5,301 bases of DNA. Source: SIG636 sp045604285. Its GTDB lineage: Bacteria > Bacillota > Clostridia > Oscillospirales > CAG-382. The stretch is from contig JAZUNS010000132.1 in the NCBI GenBank assembly GCA_045604285.1, positions 1 through 5,301 on the forward strand, given 5' to 3'. How positions within the stretch are numbered: position 1 is the stretch's first letter; each line of letters begins with the position of its first letter. Shown here piece after piece: positions 3,803-5,301 of this stretch. The notes beneath the pieces are model-generated. The model was not told the origin of the DNA. It searched no databases and saw only the letters and a list, made by a program, of their open reading frames with translations. The translations under genes were made by a program, and so were the position numbers.

Positions 3803-5301
3803 ATGAAAAGAACTATCGCAATCCTCTTAAGTCTGCTTATGTGCGCAAGCGCAATATCCCTTGCCGCACCCGCAAGTGCAGCTGACGTGGGCAAAAACCT
3901 GCTTCCCGATGCAACTTATCAGTACATTGATTACAACAGCTTCCTTGGTGAGTGTACCGATGCTGACAACAGCCGCCTTACCGATGGCGTAATGCGTAGT
4001 GACGGCAGCGCACAGTTTAACGATTTTTACGGTATCCCCGGTACCACCGTTGAAATAAGCGGCACCTATTCAAGCACCGTTATTGAATTTACTTTAAAGG
4101 ACCCTTCTTTTATCAATTCCGTTGTACTTCGCAGCGTGCGCAGAAGCGGTAACAGATACCTAAACATCGTGTCTATCGAGGTTGCAGGTGAAGACGGGGT
4201 ATACAGCTATGCTGATTTTACCGAAACCCAGCAGGCAATTGACGGTGCGCCTACCTATGCGGTGGATGTGAATACCGTTGTTGACCAGTATTTTGACGTA
4301 ACCGCTACTTTTAAAGAGGTTGCCTCCGGCGTTGCTAAGCTGCGCCTTACCTTTAATACTTATCACCCTACCGAGGGCTATAAGTACGTAGTAAGCCTTG
4401 ACGAGATAGAGGCATACGGCTACAGCACCGGCCCCTACCTTTCTGCTGCAAAGGTTGGCTTTGACCAGGTTAATGACGTGCGCCCCGGTGCTTCCTTTAC
4501 CGTAAACGCATACGTTAACGATTTGACCGTTCCCAACGGTGCGGTTGGCTGCGACCTTCCCCTTACCTACGATACCGCTAAGCTTAAGCTTACCTCGGTT
4601 GCACCCATCTATCCCGATTCCTGGGGTACCGCCGGTGTAAATCTTTGCCCTACCAATAAAACTGCAAGCCCCTACTGGCTAAGCATGGCCTGCGGCGCAA
4701 GCGATTTGATCAGCAATTCCGATTATTACGTAAATCAAAACAATCAAATGGGCTTTGCAATAACCTTTACCGCTTTGGCAGAGGGTGAAGCTACCATTAC
4801 CATTGATAACGATATTGAAAACGGCAACTTTTTAAAGGTTGTTGACGCTATGGGCTTTGAAAACTTCGGCGCAGAAGGTGCAAGCTGCACCGTAAAAATA
4901 AGCGCAGATGCAGAGGTTCCCACCTACACCGTCAGCTACGATGCAAACGGCGGTACGGGCGCCCCCGCAGATCAGACCAAGTATCAGGGCATCGGTCTTA
5001 TTATCAGCTCTGCTACCCCTGTAAGAGAAGGCTATACCTTCCTCGGCTGGGCAAAAACAAAGGATGCAGACAAGGTGTATTATGCAGTTGGCTCTACCTA
5101 CAGCATCGATTCCGATATAACCCTTTACGCCGTATGGCGCGAAAACAGCAAGCCCCTTTTGGTTGGCGACGTTAACTTCGATAATAAAGTAGATAACCTT
5201 GATGCAGCGTACGTTCTTCGTTATGACGCTATGGTTATAGAGTTCAACGCAACCCAGGTTGCGGTGGGCGACGTTAATAAGGACGGCAAGGTTAACAGCC
5301 T
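3803..5301 (+). CDS. Secreted multidomain protein: discoidin-like, cohesin-like, B-type repeat, dockerin (3' end cut by window)
   Basis: An open frame with no stop, running off the right edge after 499 complete codons. Residues 1-26 are a Sec signal peptide ending PASA, with cleavage likely before Ala27. Residues about 31-207 look like a discoidin (F5/8 type C-like) domain: LTDG (59-62) near the start, the IEFTLKD strand (94-100), and a closing VSLDEIEAYGY (197-207) typical of the last strand of these folds. Residues about 211-367 resemble a cohesin-type beta sandwich: VRPGASFTVNAYV (226-238), GCDLPLTYDTAKLKL (249-263), and FTALAEGEATITI (322-334). Residues 375-445 are a Listeria-Bacteroides/InlB B-type repeat: YDANGG (379-384), REGYTFLGW (408-416), ITLYAVW (439-445). 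From 454 a type I dockerin begins: the first calcium loop has Asp456, Asn458, Asp460, Asp464 and Asp467, the second begins GDVNKDGKVNS (489-499) and is truncated. The protein is probably extracellular and held by, or binding to, glycans or a cohesin partner. No catalytic domain is seen in the visible part. Confidence 0.88.
   Translation, partial: MKRTIAILLSLLMCASAISLAAPASAADVGKNLLPDATYQYIDYNSFLGECTDADNSRLTDGVMRSDGSAQFNDFYGIPGTTVEISGTYSSTVIEFTLKDPSFINSVVLRSVRRSGNRYLNIVSIEVAGEDGVYSYADFTETQQAIDGAPTYAVDVNTVVDQYFDVTATFKEVASGVAKLRLTFNTYHPTEGYKYVVSLDEIEAYGYSTGPYLSAAKVGFDQVNDVRPGASFTVNAYVNDLTVPNGAVGCDLPLTYDTAKLKLTSVAPIYPDSWGTAGVNLCPTNKTASPYWLSMACGASDLISNSDYYVNQNNQMGFAITFTALAEGEATITIDNDIENGNFLKVVDAMGFENFGAEGASCTVKISADAEVPTYTVSYDANGGTGAPADQTKYQGIGLIISSATPVREGYTFLGWAKTKDADKVYYAVGSTYSIDSDITLYAVWRENSKPLLVGDVNFDNKVDNLDAAYVLRYDAMVIEFNATQVAVGDVNKDGKVNS

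Noticed and set aside
3685..3894. Minus-strand open frame across the kinase-dockerin gene junction
   Set aside because: It covers two real genes and a ribosome binding site on the plus strand and has no support of its own.
4160..4366. Minus-strand open frame inside the secreted dockerin protein gene
   Set aside because: It is antisense to a continuous coding frame with signal peptide and recognisable domains, and lacks start signals.
4580..4591. AAGCTTAAGCTT tandem palindrome
   Set aside because: It simply encodes Lys-Leu-Lys-Leu in a beta strand of the cohesin-like domain; low complexity and codon choice explain it.

Overview
The window looks like a chromosomal piece of a gut-type clostridium (Firmicutes, Clostridia, probably near Oscillospiraceae/Ruminococcaceae). 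This is inferred from strong AGGAGG-like ribosome binding sites, sigma-A type promoters, GTG starts, Gram-positive-style signal peptides, two lipoproteins, and a secreted protein carrying a Listeria-Bacteroides (B-type) repeat and a dockerin. Stop codons TAG, TGA and TAA are all used normally, so the genetic code is standard. No RNA gene, CRISPR array, insertion sequence or phage gene was recognised. No species can be named from the sequence alone.

Layout. Positions 1-131 are non-coding and hold an interrupted inverted repeat and a short direct repeat. Positions 132-1184 (minus strand) encode an exported ComEC-type metallo-beta-lactamase-fold hydrolase with a C-terminal Ada-like zinc-binding module. 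Positions 1185-1340 are a divergent promoter region with two good, back-to-back promoters. From 1341 to 3761 (plus strand) runs a tight four-gene unit: two tandem lipoproteins built of short Tyr/Asp-Gly repeats, a YpsA/DUF1273-type SLOG protein, and a small P-loop kinase-like protein. The junctions are a 9-nt gap, an 11-nt overlap and a 4-nt overlap. From 3803 to the right edge runs the 5' part (499 residues) of a large secreted multidomain protein: signal peptide, discoidin-like domain, cohesin-like domain, B-type repeat, dockerin. It is cut by the window.

How the parts may work together. The four-gene unit is almost certainly one transcript, because it starts at a consensus promoter and its genes overlap. 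It pairs two surface lipoproteins with two cytoplasmic nucleotide-binding proteins (SLOG and P-loop). No textbook pathway joins these, so a functional link is inference from gene order. The exported MBL-fold protein and the dockerin protein act outside the cytoplasm. The window therefore has a strong cell-surface or extracellular theme, with the SLOG-kinase pair as the cytoplasmic exception.
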